Assembly: GCF_030272615.1 (NCBI RefSeq) | Contig: NW_026728920.1 | Location: 5,001 to 32,500, forward strand | Source of the DNA: Cryptomeria japonica | Lineage: Eukaryota; Streptophyta; Pinopsida; Cupressales; Cupressaceae | Reading direction: 5' to 3' | Length of the DNA: 27,500 nt | Shown here: positions 1 to 9,299 of the stretch, piece after piece | Layout: every line of letters starts with the position of its first letter | How positions within the stretch are numbered: the stretch's first letter is position 1 | Program-made: the position numbers and the translations under genes | Notes under the pieces: model-generated | Database searches by the model: none | Told to the model about the DNA's origin: nothing | What the model saw: only the letters and a program-made list of their open reading frames with translations

Positions 1-1879
1 GTGCGGCGTGCACGAAGTCGGAGCCCGGTTTGCCCCGGGTGCGCACCTCGCGTGCACCTTCGCCGCGGTGGGCACCATGGCGTGCACGAAGTCGGAGCCC
101 GGTTTGCCCCGGGTGCGCACCTCGCGTGCACCTTCGCCGGGGTGGGCACCTCGGCTGGGTTGCGCGCCCTGGTGCGCACCAAGGAGCGCTCCGAAGTGTG
201 CTCCAAGGTGCGGCGTGCACGAAGTCGGAGCCCGGTTTGCCCCGGGTGCGCACCTCGCGTGCACCTTGGCGCGGTGGGCACCATGGCGTGCACGAAGTCG
301 GAGCCCGGTTTGCCCCGGGTGCGCACCCCGCGTGCACCTTCGCCGGGGTGGGCACCTCGGCTGGGTTGCGCGCCCTGGTGCGCACCAAGGAGCGCTCCGA
401 AGTGTGCTCCAAGGTGCGGCGTGCACGAAGTCGGAGCCCGGTTTGCCCCGGGTGCGCACCTCGCGTGCACCTTCGCCGCGGTGGGCACCTTGGCTGGGTT
501 GGGCACCATTGAGCGCTCCGAAGTGTGCTCCAAGGTGCGCACCATGGCCCTCCAAGGTGCGCAGCATGGCGTGCACGAAGTCGGAGCCCGGTTTGCCCCG
601 GGTGCGCACCTCGCGTGCACCTTCGCCAGGGTGGGCACCTCGGTGCGCACACCTTCTCAATGTTTTCTTGCCTTTTCTGGAAATTGGTGAAGGCAGCGCA
701 TCAAAGGTGCGCACCTCGGTGTGCTCCGAGGTGCGAACCCGAGAGCGCTCCGAGGTGCCCACGAAGTCGAAAGTCGGGTTAATTGCATTGTTTTCCCCGG
801 GTGCGCTCCGAGGTGCGCAACATCGGTGCGCACCAAGGAGGGCTCCGAAGTGTGCTCCAAGGTGCGCACGATTCGGAGCTCGGTTTGCCCGGGGTGCGCA
901 CACCTTGGCTGGGTTGCGCACCCTTTGTGCGCTCCAAGGTGCGCACGAAGTCGGAGCTCGGTTTGCCCCGGGTGCGCACCTTCGCCAGGGTGCGCACCTT
1001 GATGCGCACGCCTTGGCTGGGCTGCGCACCTTGGTGGGCGCCATGGTGCGCACCTTTCGTGCGCTCCAAGGTGCGCACGAAGTCGGAGCTCGGTTTGCCC
1101 CGGGTGCGCACCTTGGTGGGCGCCATGGTGCACTCCGAGGTGCCCAAGATTGGTGCGCACCAAGGAGCGCTCCGAAGTGCGCTCCAAGGTGCGCAGGTGC
1201 GCGCGAAGTCGAAAGTTGGGTTAATTGTCCGGTTTGCCTCGGGTGCGCACCTTGCGTGCACCTTCGCCAGGGTGGGCGCCTTGGTGCGCACACCTTGGCT
1301 GGGCTGCGCACCCGGGCGCGCACACCTTGGCACCCGCGTTTCCTTCATTTTAAATTTTTTTTTTTTACAATCTCTCAAGTGGGAAATTCTATAATCTCAA
1401 CTTTTTTTGCCTTTTCAGGAAACTTTTGAATGGAGCGCATCATTGGTGCGCTCCGAAGTGTGCTCCAAGGTGCGCACCTCTGGTGTGCTCCAAAGCTCTC
1501 TCTAGCTGCGTGCACCTGCCCCGGCCGCGCACCCGGCCCCGCCCAGCTTCGCTCACCTGTCCCGGGCGTCTGGTGCGGAACCTTAGAGTAAGAAACATCA
1601 CCGTGCACCTTGGCCAACGTGCGCGACTCGACCGAGCGCGCACTGGCCGAGGTGCACACCGATTTCACCTGGGTGCGCGCGCAGCACCTCGGGCGCACCG
1701 GGGTGCGCGCACAACGCCCGGGTTGCACCGTGGCCTGTGTGCTCGGGGCGCCTCGGGTGCGCGCTCGGTGTCGCCCCCGCGCGCGCGGTAGTGCGGGCAG
1801 CGCACCCCGGCCCGGCCCGGCCCCGACGAGAACGCAAACGGGCAAAAGGTTTATTCAAATAGCATTGCGACGCCCGGCG

Positions 1880-1892
1880 AAAAACTAAAAAA
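1880..1892 (-). terminator. Pol III T-tract terminator of 5S copy 1
   Basis: On the minus strand the gene end is followed by TTTTTTAGTTTTT: a six-T run directly after GCACCC and a five-T back-up run. Confidence 0.85.
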
Positions 1893-2010
1893 GGGTGCAA
1901 CACCGGGACTTCCCGGGAGGTCACCCATCCCAGTACTACTCCGGCCCAAGCGCGCTTAACTGCGGAGTTCTGATGGGATCCGGTGCACTAACGCTGGTAT
2001 GATCGCACCC
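1893..2010 (-). rRNA. 5S rRNA: 5S ribosomal RNA, copy 1
   Basis: Read on the minus strand, the gene starts GGGTGCGATCATACCAGC at 2010 and ends GTGTTGCACCC at 1893. At 118 nt it is close to the usual plant length of about 119-120. The 5' GGGTGC and 3' GCACCC ends pair as helix I. The internal Pol III control region (box A, intermediate element, box C) is intact at about RNA positions 50-98. The base at -1 is C, as is usual for plant 5S genes, with only a weak TATA-like TAAGTA at -30 to -25. The product is the 5S RNA of the large ribosomal subunit. No disabling change is visible. It lies inside the 35S spacer, opposite in strand to the Pol I promoters. Confidence 0.96.
1913..1961 (-). promoter_or_regulatory. 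5S internal control region, copy 1 (boxes A, IE, C)
   Basis: Box A is AGTTAAGCGCGCTTG at 1961-1947, the intermediate element lies around 1944-1939, and box C is GGATGGGTGACCTCCCGGG at about 1930-1912. These are the binding determinants for TFIIIA/TFIIIC at 5S genes. The identical regions in the other copies are 7947-7995 and 13981-14029. Confidence 0.85.
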
Positions 2011-3324
2011 GTTATGAGCTTGTCGCAGTGTGTACTTAGCAAACCGCGACCCACGTGCGAATCCACCCCGGCCACCCACCCCCGTCGAGGTGCACACCCT
2101 CCCTCGCGAAGTGCGCCCCGTTCGCCAAGTGTGAGCCCTGCCCGGGTGCGCGCACCTTGCTAGGGCGTCGGGTGTGCACCCGGCCCGGCCTACGTGCGTG
2201 CACCTGGACGGGGCGTCGTGTGCGTGCAGTGTCCCGTCTGCAACGCGGTGCCCACACACCACCTCGGGCGCAACGACCTGCGCTCACATGTGGGCCGAGT
2301 GCACCTTGGTGCATGTTCGGGGCGCCTCGGGTGCACGCTCGATCTTGCCCCGGTGCACCAAGGCGCTCGGTTTGCCCCGGGTGCGCACTTGGTGCAAGGT
2401 GGGCACCCAAAATAGGGATCAAGCACCAAAACACAAGTTTCGGGATGCAAAATGGGACCCAAGGACCACAAATGCGTTCCAAGACCCATGATGGGTCCAC
2501 GAGAACAAAAATGTGTTCCGAGACTTAATAAACAAATATTGGGTTTTAGGAGAAGAAACATGCTCTGATGCCCAAAACGAGAATCGACCCCGAAAAGGCC
2601 ACAGGCCAAAAGTGGGATGCGAGACAAAAAAAAATGGGACCCGAGGACCAAAATTGGGTTCCCAGGTCGAAGACAGGGCAACCGGACAAGAAACGACCTC
2701 TAAGGCTCGAAATGAGTCCCGACGACTAAAACTTGACAAGAAGCACCCATCAGGCACCCAACTCGACACCCATGGGATGCCGACCCACCCGGGCTTCCAC
2801 CTAGCACACCTTGGCACCCACCCACCCTCGCACCCAACCTCGCACCCAACTTAGCACCTTTGAACCCACATTGGCACTCACCCTGACCCTGGCACCTTGG
2901 AACCCACATTGGCACTCACCTTGACCCTGGCACCCACCTTTGCACTCACCTTGGGACCCACCCTGGCTCCCACCTCGGCACCCACCCAGACACCCACCTT
3001 GGTTCCTTGGCACCCACCTTGGATCCTTGGCACCCACCCCGACACCCACCTTGGCACGCAACTTGGCTACTTGCCACCCACCTTGGCTCCTTGACGCCCA
3101 CCCCGACAACCACCCCGTGACCTACCCTGGCTAGGGTTGGTGCACACCCACCCTGGTGCCCACCTTGGCACCCACCCCATGACCCACCTTGGCACGCACC
3201 TTAGTACCCACCCCGTTACCCACCCTAGGACCCACCCCGTGACCCACCTTGGCCAGGGTGGGTGCCTTGGTGCGCACAACTTGCCTGGGCTGCACACCAG
3301 GGCGGGCTCAAGATGGCACCCGCG

Positions 3325-3423
3325 TTCCGTTTTTTTCACTATCTTTCAAAACGGAAATTTTAAAATCTCGTTTTTTTTTTTTTTTTGCCTTTTCTGGAAA
3401 TTAGTGAAGGCAGCGCATCAAAG
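3325..3423. repeat. T-rich module 1 of macro-repeat B
   Basis: The module starts at GTTCCG, has T7, then CACTATCTTTCA, ACGGAAATTTTAAAATCTC, a second long T run (16 Ts here, the longest in the unit), then GCCTTTTCTGGAAATTAGTG and GCAGCGCATCAAAGG. It is an AT-rich island in GC-rich surroundings. CCGTTTT and AAAACGG flank the centre as a short inverted repeat. The same module is at 9359-9457. Confidence 0.8.
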
Positions 3424-3844
3424 GTGCGCAATGCTGGTGCGAACCCGGGAGCGCTCCGATGTGTGCTCCAAGGTGCGGCGTGCACGAAGTCCGAGCCCGG
3501 CTTGCCCCGGGTGCGCACCTCGCGTGCACCTTCGCCGGGGTGAGCACCTTGGCTGGGTTGCGCGCCCTGGTGCGCACCAAGGAGCGCTCTGAAGTGTGCT
3601 CCAAGGTGCGGCGTGCACGAAGTCGGAGCTCGGTTTGCCCCGGGTGTGCACCTCGGGTGCGCACCTCGCGTGCACCTTCGCTGCGGTGGGCACCTTGGCT
3701 GGGTTGCGCGCCTTGGTGGGCACCATGCAGTGCACGAAGTCGGAGCCCGGTTTGCCCCGGGCGCGCACCTCCGCCAGGGTGGGCACCTTGGTGCGCACAA
3801 CTTGCCTGGGCTGCGCACCAGGAAGGGCTCAAGATGGCACCCGC

Positions 3845-3937
3845 GTTCCGTTTTTTTCACTATCTTTCAGAACGGAAATTTTAAAATATCGTTTTTTTTT
3901 GCCTTTTCTGGAAATTAGTGAAGGCAGCGCATCAAAG
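3845..3937. repeat. T-rich module 2 of macro-repeat B
   Basis: It has the same order as module 1, with a shorter second T run (about 8) and small changes (CAGAACGG for CAAAACGG, ATATCG for ATCTCG). It is preceded by GGGCTCAAGATGGCACCCGC, which also precedes modules 1, 3 and 4. The copy C equivalent is 9879-9971. Confidence 0.8.
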
Positions 3938-4199
3938 GTGCGCAACGCTGGTGCGAACCTGGGAGCGCTCCGATGTGTGCTCCAAGGTGCGGCGTGCACG
4001 AAGTCGGAGCCCGGTTTGCCCCGGGTGCGCCCTGGTGGGCACCATGGTGCGCACCAAGGAGCGCTCCGAAGTGTGCTCCAAGGTGCGGCCTGCACGAAGT
4101 CGGAGCCCGGTTTGCCCCGGGCGTGCACCGCGGGTGGGCACCTTGGTGCGCATGCCTTGCCTGGGCTGCGCACCAGGGCGGGCTCAAGATGGCACCCGC

Positions 4200-4292
4200 G
4201 TTCCGTTTTTTTCACTATCTTTCAAAACGGAAATTTTAAAATCTCATTTTTTTTTGCCTTTTCTGGAAATTAGTGAAGGCAGCGCATCAAAG
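4200..4292. repeat. T-rich module 3 of macro-repeat B
   Basis: This is a close copy of module 2 with CAAAACGG restored and ATCTCA before the second T run. It is 355 bp after module 2, so spacing is not constant. The copy C equivalent is 10234-10326. Confidence 0.8.
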
Positions 4293-4670
4293 GTGCGCAC
4301 CTCGCTGCCCACCACGGTGCGCAACGCCGGTGGGCACCCGGGAGTGCTTCGAAGTGTGCTCCAAGGTGCTGCGTGCACGTTGTCGGAGCCCGGTTTGCCC
4401 CGGGTGCGCACCTCGCGTGCACCTTCGTCGGGGTGGGCACCTTGGCTGGGTTTGCCCCGGCTGCGCTCCGAAGCGGGGTTATTGGAGCGCCGCCTCTTTT
4501 TTTGTCGGAGCGTTTGGTGGGGTTTCTCGCATTGGCTCTTCCCAGGCCCGGTTGCCACCCTGGCGCGCACGAAGTCGGAAGTAGGGTTAATTGCCCGGGT
4601 GCGCACCTTTGCCAGGGTGGGCACCTTACCTGGGCTGTGCACCAGGGCGGGCTCAAGATGGCACCCGCGT

Positions 4671-4763
4671 TCCGTTTTTTTCACTATCTTTCAAAACGGA
4701 AATTTTAAAATCTCCTCTTTTTTTTGCCTTTTCTGGAAATTAGTGAAGGCAGCGCATCAAAGG
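4671..4763. repeat. T-rich module 4 of macro-repeat B
   Basis: This copy has ATCTCCTC before the T8 run. Just upstream, 4473-4555 holds a second mobile-looking block (AGCGGGGTTATTGGAGCGCC ... T7 ... GGTGGGGTTTCTCGC) that recurs at about 4941-5023, so modules 3-5 form a higher-order repeat of about 470-490 bp. The copy C equivalent is 10705-10797. Confidence 0.8.
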
Positions 4764-5164
4764 TGCGCACCTCGCTGCCCACCTTGGTGTGCTCTGAGGT
4801 GCGCACCCGGGAGCGCTACGAAGTGTGCTCCAAGGTGCGGCGTGCACGTTGTCGGAGCCCGGTTTGCCCCGGGTGCGCACCTCGCCTGCACCTTGGCCGG
4901 GGTGGGCACCCTGGCTGGGTTTGCCCAGGGTGCGCTCCGAAGCGGGGTTACTGGAGCGCCCCCTCTTTTTTTGTCAGAGCGTTTGGTGGGGTTTCTCGCA
5001 TTGGCTCTTCCCAGGCCCGGTTGTTGGGTGCGCTCCCACCCTGGCGCGCGCGAAGTTGGAAGTTGGGTTAATTGCCCGGGCGCGCACCTTCGCCAGGGTG
5101 GGCACCTTGGTGCGCACACCTTGGCTGGGCTGCGCACCAGGGCGGGCTCAAGATGGCACCAGCA

Positions 5165-5257
5165 TTCCCTTTTTCTCACTATCTTTCAAAACGGAAATTT
5201 TAAAATCTCGTTTTTTTTTGCCTTTTATGGAAATTAGTGAAGGCATCGCATCAAAGG
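5165..5257. repeat. T-rich module 5 of macro-repeat B
   Basis: It is somewhat diverged: the first T run is broken (TTCCCTTTTTCTCAC), CCTTTTATGG replaces CCTTTTCTGG, and the end is GCATCGCATC. The copy C equivalent is 11199-11291. Confidence 0.75.
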
Positions 5258-5399
5258 TGCGCACCTCGCTGCCCACCTTGGTGTGCTCCGAGGTGCCCAC
5301 CACGGTGCGCTCCGAGGTGCCCACCACGGTGCGCAACGCCGGTGCGAACCCGGGAGCGCCCCGATGTGTGCTCCAAGGTGCGGCGTGCACGAAGCCGGA

Positions 5400-6687
5400 C
5401 CCCGGTTTGCCCCGGGTGCGCACCTCGCGTGCACCTTGGTGCGCACACCTTGGCTGGGTTGCGCGGCCTGGTGGGCACCATGGTGCGCACCAAGGAGCGC
5501 TCCAAAGTGTGCTCCAAGGTGCGGCGTGCACGAAGTCCTAGCCCGGTTTGCCCCGGGTGCGCACCTTCGCCGCGGTGGGCACCATGGCGTGCACGAAGTC
5601 GGAGCCCGGTTTGCCCCGGGTGCGCACCTCGCGTGCACCTTCGCCGGGGTGGGCACCTCGGCTGGGTTGCGCGCCCTGGTGCGCACCAAGGAGCGCTCCG
5701 AAGTGTGCTCCAAGGTGCGGCGTGCACGAAGTCGGAGCCCGGTTTGCCCCGGGTGCGCACCTTCGCCGCGGTGGGCACCCTGGTGCGCACCATGGCGTGC
5801 ACGAAGTCGGAGCCCGGTTTGCCCCGGGTGCGCACCTCGCGTGCACCTTCGGCGGGGTTGCGCGCCCTGGTGCGCACCAAGGAGCGCTCCGAAGTGTGCT
5901 CCAAGGTGCGGCGTGCACGAAGTCGGAGCCCGGTTTGCCCCGGGTGCGCACCTCGCGTGCACCTTCGGCGGGGTTGCGCGCCCTGGTGGGCACCATGGTG
6001 CGCACCAAGGAGCGCTCCGAAGTGTGCTCCAAGGTGCGGCGTGCACGAAGTCGGAGCCCGGTTTGCCCCGGGTGCGCACCTCGCGTGCACCTTCGCCGCG
6101 GTGGGCACCATGGCGTGCACGAAGTCGGAGCCCGGTTTGCCCCGGGTGCGCACCTCGCGTGCACCTTCGCCGGGGTGGGCACCTCGGCTGGGTTGCGCGC
6201 CCTGGTGCGCACCAAGGAGCGCTCCGAAGTGTGCTCCAAGGTGCGGCGTGCACGAAGTCGGAGCCCGGTTTGCCCCGGGTGCGCACCTCGCGTGCACCTT
6301 CGCCGCGGTGGGCACCATGGCGTGCACGAAGTCGGAGCCCGGTTTGCCCCGGGTGCGCACCCCGCGTGCACCTTCGCCGGGGTGGGCACCTCGGCTGGGT
6401 TGCGCGCCCTGGTGCGCACCAAGGAGCGCTCCGAAGTGTGCTCCAAGGTGCGGCGTGCACGAAGTCGGAGCCCGGTTTGCCCCGGGTGCGCACCTCGCGT
6501 GCACCTTCGCCGCGGTGGGCACCTTGGCTGGGTTGGGCACCATTGAGCGCTCCGAAGTGTGCTCCAAGGTGCGCACCATGGCCCTCCAAGGTGCGCAGCA
6601 TGGCGTGCACGAAGTCGGAGCCCGGTTTGCCCCGGGTGCGCACCTCGCGTGCACCTTCGCCAGGGTGGGCACCTCGGTGCGCACACC
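5400..6687. repeat. GC-rich palindromic sub-repeats (about 206 bp period)
   Basis: The block is a chain of recurring segments: GGTGCGCACCAAGGAGCGCT, CCGAAGTGTGCTCCAAGG, CGTGCACGAAGTCGGAGCCC, GGTTTGCCCCGGGTGCGCAC and CGTGCACCTTCGCC. Neighbouring GGTGCGCACCAAGG landmarks at 6205 and 6411 are 206 bp apart, and shorter or rearranged units occur on the left. GGTGCGCACC and GTGCAC are perfect palindromes. The long open frames across this block on both strands (up to about 720 codons) have only repeat-derived composition. The equivalent blocks are 1-653 (partial) and 11434-12721. Confidence 0.85.
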
Positions 6688-6740
6688 TTCTCAATGTTTT
6701 CTTGCCTTTTCTGGAAATTGGTGAAGGCAGCGCATCAAAG
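6688..6740. repeat. T-rich module 6 of macro-repeat B (truncated)
   Basis: Only the 3' half of the module remains (TTTTCTTGCCTTTTCTGGAA, then GGTGAAGGCAGCGCATCAAAG). The ACGGAAATTTTAAAA centre is missing. It is also present at 654-706 and 12722-12774. Confidence 0.75.
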
Positions 6741-7371
6741 GTGCGCACCTCGGTGTGCTCCGAGGTGCGAACCCGAGAGCGCTCCGAGGTGCCCACGAAG
6801 TCGAAAGTCGGGTTAATTGCATTGTTTTCCCCGGGTGCGCTCCGAGGTGCGCAACATCGGTGCGCACCAAGGAGGGCTCCGAAGTGTGCTCCAAGGTGCG
6901 CACGATTCGGAGCTCGGTTTGCCCGGGGTGCGCACACCTTGGCTGGGTTGCGCACCCTTTGTGCGCTCCAAGGTGCGCACGAAGTCGGAGCTCGGTTTGC
7001 CCCGGGTGCGCACCTTCGCCAGGGTGCGCACCTTGATGCGCACGCCTTGGCTGGGCTGCGCACCTTGGTGGGCGCCATGGTGCGCACCTTTCGTGCGCTC
7101 CAAGGTGCGCACGAAGTCGGAGCTCGGTTTGCCCCGGGTGCGCACCTTGGTGGGCGCCATGGTGCACTCCGAGGTGCCCAAGATTGGTGCGCACCAAGGA
7201 GCGCTCCGAAGTGCGCTCCAAGGTGCGCAGGTGCGCGCGAAGTCGAAAGTTGGGTTAATTGTCCGGTTTGCCTCGGGTGCGCACCTTGCGTGCACCTTCG
7301 CCAGGGTGGGCGCCTTGGTGCGCACACCTTGGCTGGGCTGCGCACCCGGGCGCGCACACCTTGGCACCCGC
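6741..7371. repeat. GC-rich palindromic sub-repeats, TTAATTG-bearing block
   Basis: It uses the same vocabulary as the previous block but with GAGCTCGG in place of GAGCCCGG, plus two copies of a GAAGTCGAAAGT(C/T)GGGTTAATTG segment (near 6797 and 7239) that resembles the upstream element of the Pol I promoters further right. The equivalents are 707-1337 and 12775-13405. Confidence 0.75.
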
Positions 7372-7478
7372 GTTTCCTTCATTTTAAATTTTTTTTTTTT
7401 ACAATCTCTCAAGTGGGAAATTCTATAATCTCAACTTTTTTTGCCTTTTCAGGAAACTTTTGAATGGAGCGCATCATT
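7372..7478. repeat. T-rich module 7 of macro-repeat B (diverged)
   Basis: This is a distant relative: GTTTCCTTCATTTTAAA, a long T run, ACAATCTCTCAAGTGGGAAA, a second T run, CCTTTTCAGGAAAC and GGAGCGCATCA. It closes the sub-repeat part of the unit, about 450 bp from the 5S 3' end. It is also present at 1338-1444 and 13406-13512. Confidence 0.7.
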
Positions 7479-7926
7479 GGTGCGCTCCGAAGTGTGCTCC
7501 AAGGTGCGCACCTCTGGTGTGCTCCAAAGCTCTCTCCAGCTGCGTGCACCTGCCCCGGCCGCGCACCCGGCCCCGCCCAGCTTCGCTCACCTGTCCCGGG
7601 CGTCTGGTGCGGAACCTTAGAGTAAGAAACATCACCGTGCACCTTGGCCAACGTGCGCGACTCGACCGAGCGCGCACTGGCCGAGGTGCACACCGATTTC
7701 ACCTGGGTGCGCGCGCAGCACCTCGGGCGCACCGGGGTGCGCGCACAACGCCCGGGTTGCACCGTGGCCTGTGTGCTCGGGGCGCCTCGGGTGCGCGCTC
7801 GGTGTCGCCCCCGCGCGCGCGGTAGTGCGGGCAGCGCACCCCGGCCCGGCCCGGCCCCGACGAGAACGCAAACGGGCAAAAGGTTTATTCAAATAGCATT
7901 GCGACGCCCGGCGAAAAACTAAGAAA
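7479..7926. other. 3' flank of 5S gene, GC-rich, no gene
   Basis: This segment lies between the last T-rich module and the 3' end of the 5S gene. It is very rich in C, G and GCGC steps (runs such as CCCGCGCGCGCGG near 7808-7820). Unlike the rest of the unit it shows no clear tandem period, though GTGCACC and GTGCGCGC words recur. The equivalents are 1445-1892 and 13513-13960. No RNA gene or coding signal was seen. Confidence 0.6.
7914..7926 (-). terminator. Pol III T-tract terminator of 5S copy 2 (interrupted)
   Basis: The first T run is broken by one C (TTTCTTAGTTTTT on the minus strand), so the first uninterrupted run of four or more Ts is the distal T5. Transcripts could be several bases longer than from copy 1 before trimming. 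Confidence 0.8.
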
Positions 7927-8044
7927 GGGTGCAACACCGGGACTTCCCGGGAGGTCACCCATCCCAGTACTACTCCGGCCCAAGCGCGCTTAACTGCGGA
8001 GTTCTGATGGGATCCGGTGCACTAACGCTGGTATGATCGCACCC
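7927..8044 (-). rRNA. 5S rRNA: 5S ribosomal RNA, copy 2
   Basis: This gene is base-identical to the copy 6,034 bp to its left, with the same 118-nt length, intact helix I ends and intact internal promoter. The 5' flank, including C at -1, is also identical. The only nearby change is in the 3' T tract, where the run after GCACCC is TTTCTT instead of TTTTTT. It therefore looks transcribable, but termination could be less tight. Confidence 0.96.
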
Positions 8045-8442
8045 GTTATGAGCTTGTCGCAGTGTGTACTTAGCAAACCGCGACCCACGTGCGAATCCAC
8101 CCCGGCCACCCACCCCCGTCGAGGTGCACACCCTCCCTCGCGAAGTGCGCCCCGTTCGCCAAGTGTGAGCCCTGCCCGGGTGCGCGCACCTTGCTAGGGC
8201 GTCGGGTGTGCACCCGGCCCGGCCTACGTGCGTGCACCTGGACGGGGCGTCGTGTGCGTGCAGTGTCCCGTCTGCAACGCGGTGCCCACACACCACCTCG
8301 GGCGCAACGACCTGCGCTCACATGTGGGCCGAGTGCACCTTGGTGCATGTTCGGGGCGCCTCGGGTGCACGCTCGATCTTGCCCCGGTGCACCAAGGCGC
8401 TCGGTTTGCCCCGGGTGCGCACTTGGTGCAAGGTGGGCACCC
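8045..8442. other. 5' flank of 5S gene, GC-rich, no gene
   Basis: This is the upstream side of the antisense 5S gene. The bases next to the gene (8045-8080) are less GC-rich and carry C at -1 and a weak TAAGTA at -30 to -25. Further out the sequence returns to degenerate GTGCACC, CGGCCC and GGCGCC words. The equivalents are 2011-2408 and 14079-14476. It is unique within the unit. Confidence 0.6.
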
Positions 8443-8777
8443 AAAATAGGGATCAAGCACCAAAACACAAGTTTCGGGATGCAAAATGGGACCCAAGGAC
8501 CACAAATGCGTTCCAAGACCCATGATGGGTCCACGAGAACAAAAATGTGTTCCGAGACTTAATAAACAAATATTGGGTTTTAGGAGAAGAAACATGCTCT
8601 GATGCCCAAAACGAGAATCGACCCCGAAAAGGCCACAGGCCAAAAGTGGGATGCGAGACAAAAAAAAATGGGACCCGAGGACCAAAATTGGGTTCCCAGG
8701 TCGAAGACAGGGCAACCGGACAAGAAACGACCTCTAAGGCTCGAAATGAGTCCCGACGACTAAAACTTGACAAGAAG
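8443..8777. repeat. A-rich island with degenerate short repeats
   Basis: Base composition changes abruptly from GC-rich to A-rich. Words such as AAAATGGGACCC and GAGGACCAAAA recur irregularly about every 20-40 bp, suggesting a decayed tandem repeat. A run of nine As lies near 8660-8668. It sits about 0.4 kb upstream of the 5S gene in every macro-repeat (also 2409-2743 and 14477-14811). There is no open frame with coding character. Confidence 0.6.
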
Positions 8778-9299
8778 CACCCATCAGGCACCCAACTCGA
8801 CACCCATGGGATGCCGACCCACCCGGGCTTCCACCTAGCACACCTTGGCACCCACCCACCCTCGCACCCAACCTCGCACCCAACTTAGCACCTTTGAACC
8901 CACATTGGCACTCACCCTGACCCTGGCACCTTGGAACCCACATTGGCACTCACCTTGACCCTGGCACCCACCTTTGCACTCACCTTGGGACCCACCCTGG
9001 CTCCCACCTCGGCACCCACCCAGACACCCACCTTGGTTCCTTGGCACCCACCTTGGATCCTTGGCACCCACCCCGACACCCACCTTGGCACGCAACTTGG
9101 CTACTTGCCACCCACCTTGGCTCCTTGACGCCCACCCCGACAACCACCCCGTGACCTACCCTGGCTAGGGTTGGTGCACACCCACCCTGGTGCCCACCTT
9201 GGCACCCACCCCATGACCCACCTTGGCACGCACCTTAGTACCCACCCCGTTACCCACCCTAGGACCCACCCCGTGACCCACCTTGGCCAGGGTGGGTGC
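8778..9299. repeat. C-rich minisatellite, macro-repeat B
   Basis: This is a degenerate tandem repeat of roughly 10-14 bp around CACCCACCTTGG and CACCCACCCTGG. The minus strand is correspondingly rich in GGGTGGGTG. The right edge of the macro-repeat lies in this tract. The equivalent in copy A is 2744-3265, and in copy C it runs on past the unit end. Confidence 0.85.

Larger units (their letters stand above)
1..3265. repeat. 6,034-bp IGS macro-repeat, copy A (partial, 3' part)
   Basis: The first 3,265 bases recur at +6034 and again at +12068. The copy starts in mid-unit at the window edge, so the array continues to the left. It contains, in order, GC-rich palindromic sub-repeats, two T-rich modules (654-706, 1338-1444), the antisense 5S gene (1893-2010), an A-rich island (2409-2743) and a C-rich minisatellite (2744-3265). 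Differences from the other copies that I noticed are T at 1503 (C in both others) and A at 1889 (G in both others). All open frames here are by-products of GC-rich repeats without stop codons. Confidence 0.95.
3266..9299. repeat. 6,034-bp IGS macro-repeat, copy B (complete)
   Basis: This is a full unit. Its ends are set by where the third copy stops matching: position 15334 diverges from 9300 and 3266, just after a GGTGGGTGC motif. Within the unit are five tandem T-rich module units (3325-5257), a dense block with a 206-bp sub-repeat (about 5400-6687), a further GC block (6741-7371), the 5S gene with flanks (7479-8442), the A-rich island (8443-8777) and the C-rich minisatellite (8778-9299). 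The unit carries one 5S gene, so amplifying it also multiplies 5S genes within one spacer. Confidence 0.95.

Noticed and set aside
1893-2010. 5S-derived SINE3 or Cassandra-type element
   Set aside because: The 5S gene is full length with an intact terminator and helix I, and no LTR, tail or element body follows it.
3325-3423. SINE or retroposon with poly-T/poly-A tail
   Set aside because: The T-rich modules have two internal T runs, no target-site duplications, no Pol III A/B boxes and a fixed place in the tandem unit, so they are part of the satellite.
5234-7463. Long open reading frames on both strands (about 480-730 codons), repeated at +6034
   Set aside because: They overlap in several frames and both strands, consist of repeat-derived low-complexity Ala/Pro/Arg/Cys/His text, and change frame meaning with the sub-repeats. 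They reflect absence of stop codons in GC-rich repeats.
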